The notes beneath the pieces are model-generated. The model was given only the letters and a program-made list of their open reading frames with translations, did no database searches and was not told where the DNA came from. Made by a program: the position numbers and the translations under genes. Positions 1-7,330 of a stretch of DNA of 64,000 nt are shown here, piece after piece. How positions within the stretch are numbered: the first letter of the stretch is position 1; each line of letters opens with the position of its first letter. Source of the stretch: Nocardiopsis potens DSM 45234 (GTDB taxonomy: Bacteria; Actinomycetota; Actinomycetes; Streptosporangiales; Streptosporangiaceae); assembly GCF_000341105.1 (NCBI RefSeq), contig NZ_ANBB01000003.1, forward strand, positions 140,356 to 204,355, given 5' to 3'.

Positions 1-485
1 CCCAGCGCCAGGAAGGTGGTGTAGAGCGTGGTCATGGCGCCGACCCGGTCCGGGAAGTGCTCCTTGACCAGGGTGGGCAGCAGCACGTTGCCGATCGCGC
101 CGCCGGACAGCGCCACGGCGCTCAGCGCGAGGAAGGGCAGCGGGTCGCCGACCAGGGGGCGGGTCGCCAGTCCGACGGTGAGCGCGATCAGCGCGGCGAC
201 CAGCACGTGGTGCTCGCCGAACCGGCGGATCAGGGCCGGGGTGGCCGCGCCGAAGGCGGCGAAGCAGAGCACCGGCAGCGTGGTGAGCACCCCGGCGACG
301 GTGGAGGACATGCCCAGGCCCGCGGTCACCTCGTCGAGCACCGGCCCGACGCTGGTGATCGCGGTGCGCAGGTTGATGGCGGCCAGCGCCACACCGGCGA
401 CCAGGAGCCATACGACGCCGCGCCCGCGCCCGGCCGCGCGGTCGGTGTTCGCGCTCTCCGAGCGCTTCCCGGTGACGCTTGCCAC
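1..485 (-). CDS. CynX/NimT-like MFS transporter, C-terminus off the window
   Basis: Major facilitator superfamily protein of the cyanate/nitroimidazole (CynX/NimT) type; only the N-terminal part is in the window. Translation of the complement gives a first membrane helix containing AAINLRTAITSVGPVL, then helices with AGVLTTLPVLCFAAFGA and LSGGAIGNVLLPTLVK, which match this family. I chose GTG at 485 because GGAGGGG lies just upstream; an in-frame ATG at 503 has no ribosome-binding site. It is divergent from the GntR-family gene at 646, so that regulator probably controls it. The substrate cannot be told from sequence (cyanate, nitrite and small drugs are known in the family). Confidence 0.8.
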   Translation of the reverse strand, partial: MASVTGKRSESANTDRAAGRGRGVVWLLVAGVALAAINLRTAITSVGPVLDEVTAGLGMSSTVAGVLTTLPVLCFAAFGAATPALIRRFGEHHVLVAALIALTVGLATRPLVGDPLPFLALSAVALSGGAIGNVLLPTLVKEHFPDRVGAMTTLYTTFLAL

Positions 486-572
486 ACACCCCTCCAAAAA
501 CATAGGATGACAGGATCTACATCGACAGCGTAACGCATTCGCGGGGAGAGGCTATTCCGTGCCGAGGCTGGT

Positions 573-578
573 CTAGGC
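573..578 (+). promoter_or_regulatory. Candidate -10 box for the GntR gene
   Basis: TAGGCT fits the actinobacterial TANNNT -10 pattern and lies 67 nt upstream of the GTG start at 646. It is in the divergent region shared with the transporter gene. No convincing -35 is visible. Confidence 0.35.
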
Positions 579-645
579 TGCGACCCTGACCGACTCTCCC
601 GGGCCGGCCACGAACGGCGGCCGACATCTGTAGGAGGTAAAGCGA

Positions 646-1329
646 GTGCCCCTCGCCTCGACGCGCCGGACCGGCCTGGTCGACCAGGTCATCAGCCAGC
701 TCAGAGCACAGATCGACTCGGGCGAGTGGGGAATCGGCGACCGCATCCCCACCGAGTCGGAGCTCTCCGACCAGCTGGAGGTCGGGCGCAACACCGTCCG
801 GGAGGCGGTCCGCGCCCTCGCCCACGCGGGTCTGCTGGAGATCCGCCAGGGCGCGGGCACCTTCGTGCGCGCCTCCAGTGAGCTCGGCGGTGCGCTCCGC
901 CGCCGCTTGGAGCGCTCCCGCCTGCGGGAGAACCTCGAGGTGCGCCGCGCCCTGGAGATGGAGGCCGCCCGGCTGGCCGCGCTGCGCCGCACCGAGGAGG
1001 ACCTGGCCGAGATCGAGCGCACCCTGGCCCTGCGCGACGAGGCCTGGCGCGTCCAGGACATGAGCACCTTCGTGGAGACCGACTTCGCCTTCCACCGCGC
1101 GGTGGTGCACGCCACGCACAACCCGCTGCTGATCGAGCTCTACGACGACATCGCCTCGGTGGTCTACGACAGCATCGCGCACAGCGCCAACATCGAGCCC
1201 ACCCAGGACGACCTCGACCACGACCGGCTGGGCTCGGCGATCCGCGACGGCGACGCGGGCCGCGCCCTCCAGGAGGCCGCCTGCTACCTCGACGAACTGG
1301 TCTCCCGCGCGGACGACTCGGACGACTGA
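646..1329 (+). CDS. FadR-type GntR transcriptional regulator (FCD domain)
   Basis: A 227-residue regulator of the GntR superfamily, FadR subfamily. Residues about 10-75 form the winged helix: LRAQIDSGEWGIGDRIPTES, then SELSDQLEVGRNTVREAVRA and GLLEIRQGAGTFV. The rest is an all-helical FCD ligand-binding domain with the usual D/H metal-ligand pattern around ETDFAFHRAVVHATHNPLL. The GTG start at 646 is set by AGGAGG at 632-637. It is divergent from a CynX/NimT-like transporter, a common actinobacterial pairing in which the regulator controls the transporter; this link is inferred. The ligand is unknown. Confidence 0.92.
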   Translation: MPLASTRRTGLVDQVISQLRAQIDSGEWGIGDRIPTESELSDQLEVGRNTVREAVRALAHAGLLEIRQGAGTFVRASSELGGALRRRLERSRLRENLEVRRALEMEAARLAALRRTEEDLAEIERTLALRDEAWRVQDMSTFVETDFAFHRAVVHATHNPLLIELYDDIASVVYDSIAHSANIEPTQDDLDHDRLGSAIRDGDAGRALQEAACYLDELVSRADDSDD

Positions 1330-1365
1330 GCGACCACCGGGCCAACGGCCACCGGGCATGCGGCC

Positions 1366-1380
1366 GGCCTCCGCGAGGCC
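1366..1380 (+). terminator. Short GC hairpin after the GntR gene
   Basis: GGCCTC-CGC-GAGGCC forms a 6-bp stem 37 nt after the stop at 1329. There is no U-tract. A run of 7-bp repeats (TCGCGTC) follows at about 1395-1415. Confidence 0.35.
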
Positions 1381-1439
1381 ACGCCCTAGCGCCTCGCGTC
1401 TCGCGTCTCGCGGGCGGACCGGGCGTTCCCCCGCGTGTC

Positions 1440-1800
1440 CGACGGCCTCCCACCCGAGTGCGGCGCCCCACGGGGCGAGGGGCAGGCGGGCGGCGACGGC
1501 GGCGGTAGGGGCTGGGTGCAGGCGGTCGCCCGGGTGCGGCGCCCCGCAGAGCGAAGGTTCAAACAGCGGCGACGGCAGCGGTAGGGGCTGGGCGAAGGTG
1601 GTCGCCCGGACACAGCGCCCCACGGGGCCGGGGTTCAAACGGGCAGCGACGGCGGCGGTGGGCACCGGCCGGTCGGTCCGGCGCGGCGCCCCACGGAGCG
1701 AAGGTCCAGGCAGGCGGCGACGGCAGCGGTAGGGGCGGGGTCGAGCGTCCCAGCCGGGCGCGGCGCCTCACGTGGCGAGGGTTCAGACGGGCGGCGAAGG
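1440..1800 (+). repeat. Degenerate ~75-bp tandem repeat array, left arm
   Basis: Five copies marked by the core CGGCGCCCC (or a close variant) begin near 1461, 1537, 1613, 1684 and 1761, a spacing of 71-77 bp. Copies share GGCGACGGCGGCGG, TAGGGGCTGGGCGAAGG, GGTCGCCCGG and a snap-back core CGCCCCACGGGGCG that can fold on itself. Copy 4 carries an alternate block, GGCCGGTCGGTCCGGCG. The same units recur in inverted orientation at 2400-2960. There are no unique spacers, so this is not a CRISPR array. Open frames here encode only low-complexity Arg/Ala/Gly/Pro protein. Confidence 0.8.
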
Positions 1801-1960
1801 CGGGAGCGGGCGGGGTGCCGCGTTCACCGACCGGGGGCGGCGCGTGCTCCCGGAGGAGGGCAGGGCAGCGCCCCGGCGGCGCGGGCCGGCCCGCCTGCCC
1901 GGGCCCGCCAGGGGTCTTATCCCTATATGCCTGGTTTGCGGCAGGGAACGGGTAGGGGCG

Positions 1961-2271
1961 AGGGCGGCCTGCGCACCTCGAGAGCACCCCGATTACATCT
2001 ACCGGCGAGTAGTAAGCCCCCAGGCCCCCCACAACCCCCTCGCCGATTACCCAGAGTGGCCAAGCTGGGGCCTTGTAGGGGGATGAATGCGACATCTCGC
2101 TCCCGCGCTGCCCTTGCCCAGGTTCCGGCCCCCTGCTTTGCGGCCTTGCGGGCGGCTCGAACCCCTCATCACCGGCCCGATCGGGGCCAATCAGGCCGCC
2201 AGGGGCCCGATCCGGGCCGGGATGCGCGCCTGGGAATCACCGGGGTGCTCTCGCGGTGCGCAGGGCGCCCC
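1961..2271. repeat. Inverted repeat pair nested between the two arrays
   Basis: CGAGAGCACCCCG at 1979-1991 is exactly inverted at 2241-2253. Identity extends outward with a few mismatches, so 1961-1991 matches the complement of 2241-2271, both containing CCTGCGCACC next to the core. Weaker similarity continues further out on both sides. The two copies enclose about 250 bp. Confidence 0.75.
2025..2082 (+). other. Candidate structured RNA at the centre of the inverted region
   Basis: CCCCCCACAA (2025-2034) can pair with TTGTAGGGGG (2073-2082) apart from one mismatch. It encloses a second stem, CCCAG (2050-2054) with CTGGG (2065-2069). The centre lies close to the symmetry point of the surrounding inverted repeats. 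No promoter or known RNA family was recognised. Confidence 0.35.
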
Positions 2272-2399
2272 ACCCCGCCATCACCCTGCGTATTCACCCA
2301 GGTCAGAGAGGGGGAGCGATTTCAAGGGAGGCCGACCCCGGCGCCGGGGCGACGCGGGCGCGACGATCCCGCCGCCCGGCCCGCCCCGACCGGCCCCGC

Positions 2400-2960
2400 C
2401 CTGCCGCGCCGGACCGGCCGGCCGGCCGGTGCCCATCGCCGCCGTCGCTGCCCGCCTGAACCTTCGCCCCGTGGGGCGCCACGCCCGGGCGACCATCCTC
2501 GCCCCGCCCCACCGTTGTCGTCGCCGCCTGTCTGGGCCTTCGCTTCGCGGGGTGCCGCGCCGGACCGGCCGGCCGGTGCCCCTGCCTGCCCTCGCTGCCA
2601 GCCTGAACCGCCACTCCGTGGGGTGCTGTGCCCGGGCGATCGCCTTCCCCCCGTCCCTACCTCTGCCGTTGGCGCCTGTCTGGGCCTCGCTCCGTGAGGT
2701 GCCGCGCCGGACCGACCGGCCGGTGCCCACCGCCGCCTTCGCCGCCCGCTTCAACCTTCGCTCCGTGGGGTTCGCGCCCGGGCGACCGCCTCCGCCCTGC
2801 TCCTACCGCTGCCGTTGGCGCCTGGTTTTGGCCTTTGCTCCGTGGGGCCCGCGCCGGACCGACTGGCCGGCATGCCCTCCCGCCGTCGCCGCCGGCTTGA
2901 ACCCCTGCCTCGTGGGGCGCTGTGCCCGACCGGACGGCCGGTCTGCCAGCCCGGTCCCGT
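2400..2960 (-). repeat. Degenerate ~75-bp tandem repeat array, right arm, inverted
   Basis: Seven copies of the unit seen at 1440-1800, in opposite orientation, marked by CGTGGGG-type cores near 2470, 2548, 2618, 2693, 2764, 2842 and 2911. Spacing alternates roughly 77 and 70 bp. Copies alternate between a block with CGCCCGGGCGACC and a block with GCCGGACCGGCCGGCC, so the true repeat is a composite of about 147 bp. No gene is credible between 1330 and 3197. Confidence 0.8.
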
Positions 2961-3197
2961 CGCCCGCCGTCGGGGCGCGGTCCTGCGTCCTGGCGGAGGC
3001 GTGCCCGTAGCGGTGGGCTTCCGTGCCCCCAGAGGGAGAAACGGTGACGATATTCCCGGACCGGGAGCGGTGCCGCGTCGGGCGGGGTGATCAGGGCGGT
3101 CCTTTCCGCACCGCTCGGCCGCGCCACCCGCTGCCGTCCGCCCGCGATCGGTAGCGTCCGGCGTAGTCAGCGTCTGATCGCCGCCTCGGGAGGAACC

Positions 3198-3800
3198 ATG
3201 GGAGCCAAGACCGCCGTCGTCGCCTTCTGCGACACCGACCCCGCGTTCGTGCTGCGCGCCGGGGACGCCGCCGAGCCCGGCGCCGCGCGCGAACTCGTCG
3301 AGCACCTCTTCCCCGGACGCGTCGGAGGATCGATCGGCCCGGGATACCTGGCCGACGCCGTGCTGCCCGGCGAGTACGTGTACGCGGGGGCCTTCCCCGG
3401 CCTGGAGATCGTCTGCGGCGGCCCGGTCGTGCAGGACCTGCCCGCCGACTTCGGCGCCCCGCCGTGGAAGACCGAGCGCAAGGGCGTCTACCTGCACACC
3501 ATGCAGAGCGCGGTGGACACCGCGATGTTCGGGGTGTGGCGCGACGGCGAGCTGCTCCGCGCGGTCGGCGTCTCGCCCCGGCACCGGCCCTGGCTGGTGG
3601 GCGAACCCTTCCCGTTCGAGGCGCCATGGTGGGCGGGGGAGTACCGGGACGGGGCGGTCGAGGGGCTGCCCTTCCACCCGATGGCCTTCGGAGAGGCGGC
3701 GCTGTGCGCCCTGTTCGGCTTCGTGTCCGAGGGGGTGCCCGGCGCGGCCCCCGTCCTGGACCCGTTCCAGGTCACCCTGGAGGGGTTCCGGGTGGACTGA
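3198..3800 (+). CDS. DUF6928 family protein
   Basis: A 200-residue protein starting MGAKTAVVAFCDTDPA, the typical N-terminus of DUF6928, which is found mainly in actinobacteria. Other family-like segments are GEYVYAGAFPGLEIVCGG, LHTMQSAVDTAMFGVWRDG and FPFEAPWWAGEY. The start at 3198 has GGGAGGAA just upstream; the frame is open further back but without a ribosome site. There is no signal peptide or membrane helix. It stands alone after the repeat region. The function of the family is unknown to me. Confidence 0.8.
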   Translation: MGAKTAVVAFCDTDPAFVLRAGDAAEPGAARELVEHLFPGRVGGSIGPGYLADAVLPGEYVYAGAFPGLEIVCGGPVVQDLPADFGAPPWKTERKGVYLHTMQSAVDTAMFGVWRDGELLRAVGVSPRHRPWLVGEPFPFEAPWWAGEYRDGAVEGLPFHPMAFGEAALCALFGFVSEGVPGAAPVLDPFQVTLEGFRVD

Positions 3801-3850
3801 GGGGAGGGGTGCTCCCGGGCGGCGGGCCGTCCTCCCGCCGCCCGGGGGGC

Positions 3851-4132
3851 TCATTCAGCGGCGGCCGCTCCGGCCCGGCGCAGCCCGCTGCGCCGGGCCC
3901 GCTCCGCCTCGGCCTCGCGCGAGCGCGGCGGGGCCGGGCTGACCAGCTCGGCGACGAGCCGCGAGGTGGCGGCCGCGACGGCCTCCACCGCCTCGTCGAA
4001 CGCCGCCCGGTTGGCCGCCGACGGCCTGGTGCTGCCGCTGATCTTGCGCACGTACTGCAGAGCGGCGTCGCGGATCTCGTCCTCGTCGGCCGGCGGCGCC
4101 ATGTTGTGCAGCCGGCGAATGTTGCGGCACAT
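3851..4132 (-). CDS. DUF2277 family protein
   Basis: A 93-residue protein beginning MCRNIRRLHNMAPPADEDEI, followed by RDAALQYVRKISGSTRPS and a basic, Ala-rich tail. This is the complete DUF2277 pattern (MCRNI..L.N..PPA...EI..AA.Q.VRK.SG). The family is small, soluble and uncharacterised. The frame stays open far upstream, but the conserved N-terminus fixes the ATG at 4132. It converges on the DUF6928 gene, and its upstream region holds 32-bp tandem repeats. Confidence 0.88.
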   Translation of the reverse strand: MCRNIRRLHNMAPPADEDEIRDAALQYVRKISGSTRPSAANRAAFDEAVEAVAAATSRLVAELVSPAPPRSREAEAERARRSGLRRAGAAAAE

Positions 4133-4205
4133 GGTGATGACGCTACGCCCCGCCGCCGACATTTCACCGATCCGCCGGGCGGAGAGGCCGGTCGGCGGAT
4201 CGCGC

Positions 4206-4368
4206 CGAACGCCCCGGCCCGCCGACCCCCGGTCTGTCGAACGCCTCCGTCCGCCGACCGGTACCGCCCGCGAACGCCCCGGCCCGCCGGCCGGAACCGC
4301 CCGCCGAACCCCCGGTCTGCCGGCCCCCGGTCTGGCGAACGTCCCAGCCCGCCGGCCGGTACCGCCCG
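4206..4368. repeat. Five degenerate 32-bp tandem repeats
   Basis: Units starting CGAAC at about 4206, 4238, 4271, 4305 and 4336 share CGAACGCCCCGGCCCGCCG and, in three copies, end in CCGGTACCGCCCG or a one-base variant. They fill most of the 365-bp gap between the DUF2277 and HelR genes. No gene is supported in that gap. Confidence 0.75.
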
Positions 4369-4497
4369 GTGGCGCTCCGCCGGAGGAGAAGATGGAGAGG
4401 ATCCCTCTGCGCCGGCGGCCCGCACCGTCCTGCCGCCCGGGGAGCGGGCGCCCGGCCGGTGGCGCCGGTCGGACGCCCGGGGGCGGGAACCGGCCGG

Positions 4498-6975
4498 TCA
4501 GTCCTCGCGGGTCAGGCCGGACAGCATGCCGGGCAGCGGCCGCTCGTGCAGGACGGTCAGCCGGCGGGTGGCGCGGGTGACCGCGACGTAGAGGTCGCGG
4601 CCGCCCTGGGGCGAGCCGGCCAGGATCCGGTCCGGTTCGGCGATGAGCACCGAGTCGAACTCCAGCCCCTTGGCAAGGGTGCAGGTCAGCACGGCCACCG
4701 GGGAGTCGAGCACGGCGGGGGAGGCGTCCGATGCGGCCTCCGGCAGTAGCGCCGCGAACTCCGCGTGCCGGTCGTCGGGGACGATGACGGCGACCCGCCC
4801 GCCGTTCTCCGCTCCACCGCTCTCTGCTCCGCCGTCCTCCGCCCCGCTCTTCTCCGCTCCGCCGTCCTCCGCCCCGCCGGGGCCCGCCGGGGCCGGGGCG
4901 GCGCCGACGGCGCGCAGCTCCGCGTCGACCAGCCCGGGCAGCAGCCCGGCCCAGGCGCCGGGCCCGACCCGCACCGCGCGCGGCCGCTCGCCGCCCTCGC
5001 GCACCGACTCCGGGGGCGCCTGGTCCGGGGCGACCTCCTTGAGCACGTCCGCCGCGACGTCCATGATCTCCACCGGGGTCCGGTAGTTCACCAGCAGCCG
5101 CTCCTCGTGCAGCCGCCCGCCGGCGTACCCGCCGAGCATCGCCTCCCAGGAGGAGGCGCCCGCCGGGCTGCCGGTCTGGGCGGTGTCGCCGACCACGGTC
5201 AGCGAGCGGGTGGGGATGCGCCGCATCACGGTGCGCCAGGCCATCTCGGACAGCTCCTGGGCCTCGTCCACGATGACGTGCCCGTAGGCCCAGGACCGGT
5301 CGGACTCGGCGCGCTCGGCCGTGGTCCGCGCCGGGCCCTCGTCGGCCTGGCGTTCGGCCAGCGCCGCCGCGGCCCCCTTCCGGTCGCCCTCGAACAGGCC
5401 GGAGATCTCCAGCACGCCCAGGGCGTACCGCTCCCGCTCGCGCCGCCTCCGCTCGGCCGCGCGGTCCCGGGCCCGCTGCTCGCCGGCCTCCTCGCCGAGC
5501 AGTTCGGCGGCCTCGTCCAGCAGCGGGACGTCGTCCACGGTCCAGGCCGAGCCGGCCGGGCGGAGCAGGGCGCGCCACTCGTGCTCGGCCAGCACCCCCT
5601 CCTCCGGTTCCCGGGCGGCCTCGCGCGCGGCGGCGGCCATCAGGCCGGCGTCGGAGAGCAGCTCCCCGACCAGCCGCTCCGGGGAGAGGTGCGGCCAGAG
5701 CGCGTCCAGCGCCTCCCGCACCGCGGCGTCGCCCCACAGGGTCTCCACCGCGACCTCGGTGTCCTCCTCGGTCCACAGCGGGGCGTCGGGGTCCTCCAGC
5801 TCGGGCACGGCGCCCGCGGTCAGGCCCGCGTCCTCCTCGGCCTCGCGCACCGACTCCTCCAGCCGCCGCTGCTGGTCCAGGGCGAGCGCGCCGAGCATCT
5901 CCCGGACGAAGAACGGGCGCGCCGCGTTGTGCCGGATGCCCAGGTCCCGGGCGCGGTCCCGGATGTCCCGGCAGGTCCGCTCGTCCACCTCCAGGTCCAT
6001 GCCCTGCGCCTCGAGCCGCAGGCCGCCGCGGGGCACCCGCTGCCGCTCCCGGACGGCGGCCGCGACCATCCCGGCCATCCGCAGCGAGCCCTTCGGGACC
6101 GCGGCCTCCGGGGCGTCGCGGGCCTCGGCCCGCACCCCGGGGAAGAGGCCGCCGACGGTGGTCAGCACCACGTCGGTCTCGCCGAGCGAGGGCAGCACCT
6201 GGGAGATGTAGCGCAGGAAGGTCGCGTTGGGGCCGACGACCAGCACGCCGCGCCGCTCCAGCACCGAGCGGTGGGTGTAGAGCAGGTAGGCCGCGCGGTG
6301 CAGCGCGGCGACGGTCTTGCCGGTGCCGGGGCCGCCCTGGACCACCAGGATCCCCTGCAGCCCGGAGCGGATCACCCGGTCCTGCTCGCCCTGGATGGTG
6401 GAGACGATGTCGTGCATCCGCCCGGTCCGCCCGGCGCGCAGCGCCGCCAGTAGCGCGGCCTCGCCGGACAGGCCGCTGCGCTGCTCCTCGTCGAGGCCGT
6501 CCAGGTCGAACACCTCGTCGTCCAGGCCGACCACGGTGCGCCCGCGGGTGTGCAGGTGGCGGCGGCGCACCAGGCCGGCCGGCGACTGCGGGGTGGCCGC
6601 GTAGAACGGGCGGGCGGCCGGGGCGCGCCAGTCCACCAGCATCACCTCGTGGTCGGCGTCGCGCAGCCCGATCCGGCCGACGTAGAGCGGGTCGCCGGGG
6701 GTGCCGGGCAGGTCGCGGTGGTCGATCCGGCCGAAGCAGAGCCCCTCCTCGACGGTGGCGAGCCGCCGGGCCAGCCGGGCCTGCTCGTCGACCACGGCCT
6801 GGCGCTCCACCAGGCCGGCGTAGCCGTTGCCGCCCCCGCGCGCCTCCGCCTCGCGCAGGGTCTCCTCGGCCAGGGCCCGGGCGGCGTCGAGGCGTTCGTA
6901 GAGCGCGGACACGTAGGCCTGCTCCGCCCGCAGGGAACGCCGGCGGGCTTGACTTGCGGCCTGGTGTTGACTCAT
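4498..6975 (-). CDS. helR: HelR/HelD-type RNA polymerase recycling ATPase
   Basis: An 825-residue SF1 (UvrD-like) ATPase of the HelD/HelR family, which removes stalled or inhibitor-bound RNA polymerase from DNA; actinobacterial HelR can give rifamycin tolerance. Seen: an N-terminal Arg/Ala-rich coiled arm, family segments GRIDHRDLPGTPGDPLYVGR and MLVDWRAPAARPFY, Walker A GGPGTGKT near residue 212, HVIVDEAQELSEMAWR (Walker B), GDTAQTGSPAG, and VAVTRATRRLTVLH near the C-terminus. Start ATG 6975 has AGGG six nt upstream; ATG 6981 abuts that site. Near residues 695-726 there is an Ala/Pro/Gly run and a GGAE-type tandem repeat, probably a disordered loop. The 19-bp rifamycin-associated element was not found upstream. 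Confidence 0.88.
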   Translation of the reverse strand: MSQHQAASQARRRSLRAEQAYVSALYERLDAARALAEETLREAEARGGGNGYAGLVERQAVVDEQARLARRLATVEEGLCFGRIDHRDLPGTPGDPLYVGRIGLRDADHEVMLVDWRAPAARPFYAATPQSPAGLVRRRHLHTRGRTVVGLDDEVFDLDGLDEEQRSGLSGEAALLAALRAGRTGRMHDIVSTIQGEQDRVIRSGLQGILVVQGGPGTGKTVAALHRAAYLLYTHRSVLERRGVLVVGPNATFLRYISQVLPSLGETDVVLTTVGGLFPGVRAEARDAPEAAVPKGSLRMAGMVAAAVRERQRVPRGGLRLEAQGMDLEVDERTCRDIRDRARDLGIRHNAARPFFVREMLGALALDQQRRLEESVREAEEDAGLTAGAVPELEDPDAPLWTEEDTEVAVETLWGDAAVREALDALWPHLSPERLVGELLSDAGLMAAAAREAAREPEEGVLAEHEWRALLRPAGSAWTVDDVPLLDEAAELLGEEAGEQRARDRAAERRRRERERYALGVLEISGLFEGDRKGAAAALAERQADEGPARTTAERAESDRSWAYGHVIVDEAQELSEMAWRTVMRRIPTRSLTVVGDTAQTGSPAGASSWEAMLGGYAGGRLHEERLLVNYRTPVEIMDVAADVLKEVAPDQAPPESVREGGERPRAVRVGPGAWAGLLPGLVDAELRAVGAAPAPAGPGGAEDGGAEKSGAEDGGAESGGAENGGRVAVIVPDDRHAEFAALLPEAASDASPAVLDSPVAVLTCTLAKGLEFDSVLIAEPDRILAGSPQGGRDLYVAVTRATRRLTVLHERPLPGMLSGLTRED

Positions 6976-6995
6976 GCCCATCCCTAGGTTACTAT
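6967..6995 (+). promoter_or_regulatory. Sigma70-like promoter of a candidate small RNA
   Basis: TTGACT (6967-6972), a 17-nt spacer and TACTAT (6990-6995) form one of the best consensus-like promoters in the window. It points away from helR and overlaps the helR start codon. Predicted transcription start is near 7002. Confidence 0.6.
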
Positions 6996-7001
6996 GTGGA
7001 T

Positions 7002-7091
7002 GTCTCTAAAAGTTGTGCGCAGAAACAGCTTGCAAGTCGTACAACCTAGCACGCGCGCCCGAGCAGCCGCCAGTCGGCCGGGCGCTTTTTT
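7002..7091 (+). ncRNA. Candidate ~90-nt small RNA upstream of helR
   Basis: The segment runs from the promoter at 6967-6995 to an intrinsic terminator. GTTGTGCG pairs with CGTACAAC (about 7012-7045, one G-U pair) around a loop containing CTTGCAAG. A second stem, GCGCCCG with CGGGCGC, is followed by six T. It has lower GC than its surroundings and no credible reading frame. I do not recognise it as 6C RNA, 6S/Ms1 or another named RNA. Its edge abuts helR divergently; whether it acts with HelR is unknown. Confidence 0.55.
7055..7091 (+). terminator. Intrinsic terminator with U6 tract
   Basis: GCGCCCG (7055-7061) and CGGGCGC (7079-7085) form the stem, followed directly by TTTTTT (7086-7091). 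Such a U-tract is rare in this window. Confidence 0.75.
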
Positions 7092-7146
7092 CATGCCGAG
7101 CCCCGCGACCGCGCCCCGCGGGCTCCCGCGCACCGCCCGGCCGCGC

Positions 7147-7152
7147 TACACT
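7147..7152 (+). promoter_or_regulatory. -10 box of a leaderless trp leader transcript
   Basis: TACACT ends 7 nt before the ATG of the leader peptide at 7160, the arrangement of leaderless actinobacterial transcripts. Confidence 0.6.
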
Positions 7153-7159
7153 GCGACGC

Positions 7160-7213
7160 ATGCGAACCCCGGTCAGTGCCCCAGCGCCCCGCCAGTGGTG
7201 GCGCCGCTCCTAG
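7160..7213 (+). CDS. trpL: Trp leader peptide (attenuation)
   Basis: A 17-residue frame, MRTPVSAPAPRQWWRRS, ends in TAG at 7211-7213 and has two adjacent Trp codons (7196-7201). Tandem Trp codons ahead of a hairpin and terminator upstream of a fused anthranilate synthase gene are the hallmark of ribosome-mediated trp attenuation, as established for Streptomyces venezuelae trpEG. It seems to be translated from a leaderless mRNA. Confidence 0.85.
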   Translation: MRTPVSAPAPRQWWRRS

Positions 7214-7223
7214 GCGGCGCACC
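7197..7223 (+). promoter_or_regulatory. Pause hairpin over the Trp codons
   Basis: GGT.GCGCCGC (7197-7207) pairs with GCGGCGC.ACC (7214-7223). The leader stop codon lies in the loop and the second Trp codon in the left arm, so a ribosome stalled at Trp would disrupt it. Confidence 0.65.
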
Positions 7224-7244
7224 GAGGTTCTGCTCTACCCACAG

Positions 7245-7268
7245 CGACCGCCGATCGGCGGTCGTTTC
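7245..7268 (+). terminator. trp attenuator
   Basis: A perfect 20-nt palindrome (arms CGACCGCC and GGCGGTCG) at 7245-7264 is followed by TTTC. It lies between the leader peptide and trpEG, as expected for the terminator arm of the attenuator. Confidence 0.75.
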
Positions 7269-7330
7269 GCGTTCGCGGCGCGGCCGCCGGATCATCGTCC
7301 GAGACCGGCCCAGCGCGAAAAGGACCCCCA

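Noticed and set aside
1560..1640. GGTTCAAAC blocks as tRNA T-loops
   Set aside because: The flanking bases do not form the T-stem and no acceptor or anticodon arm can be drawn.
1440..2960. Repeat arrays as a CRISPR or protein-coding repeat
   Set aside because: Units are adjacent with no unique spacers and no cas genes; the open frames across them encode low-complexity Arg/Ala/Gly/Pro protein in several frames at once.
3851..5776. 641-codon frame that includes DUF2277
   Set aside because: Only the last 93 residues match a family; the upstream part runs antisense-like over repeats and helR and has no start signal.
7021..7050. Rifamycin-associated element upstream of helR
   Set aside because: CTTGCAAG is present but the 19-bp element with its G/C flanks and central spacer is not.
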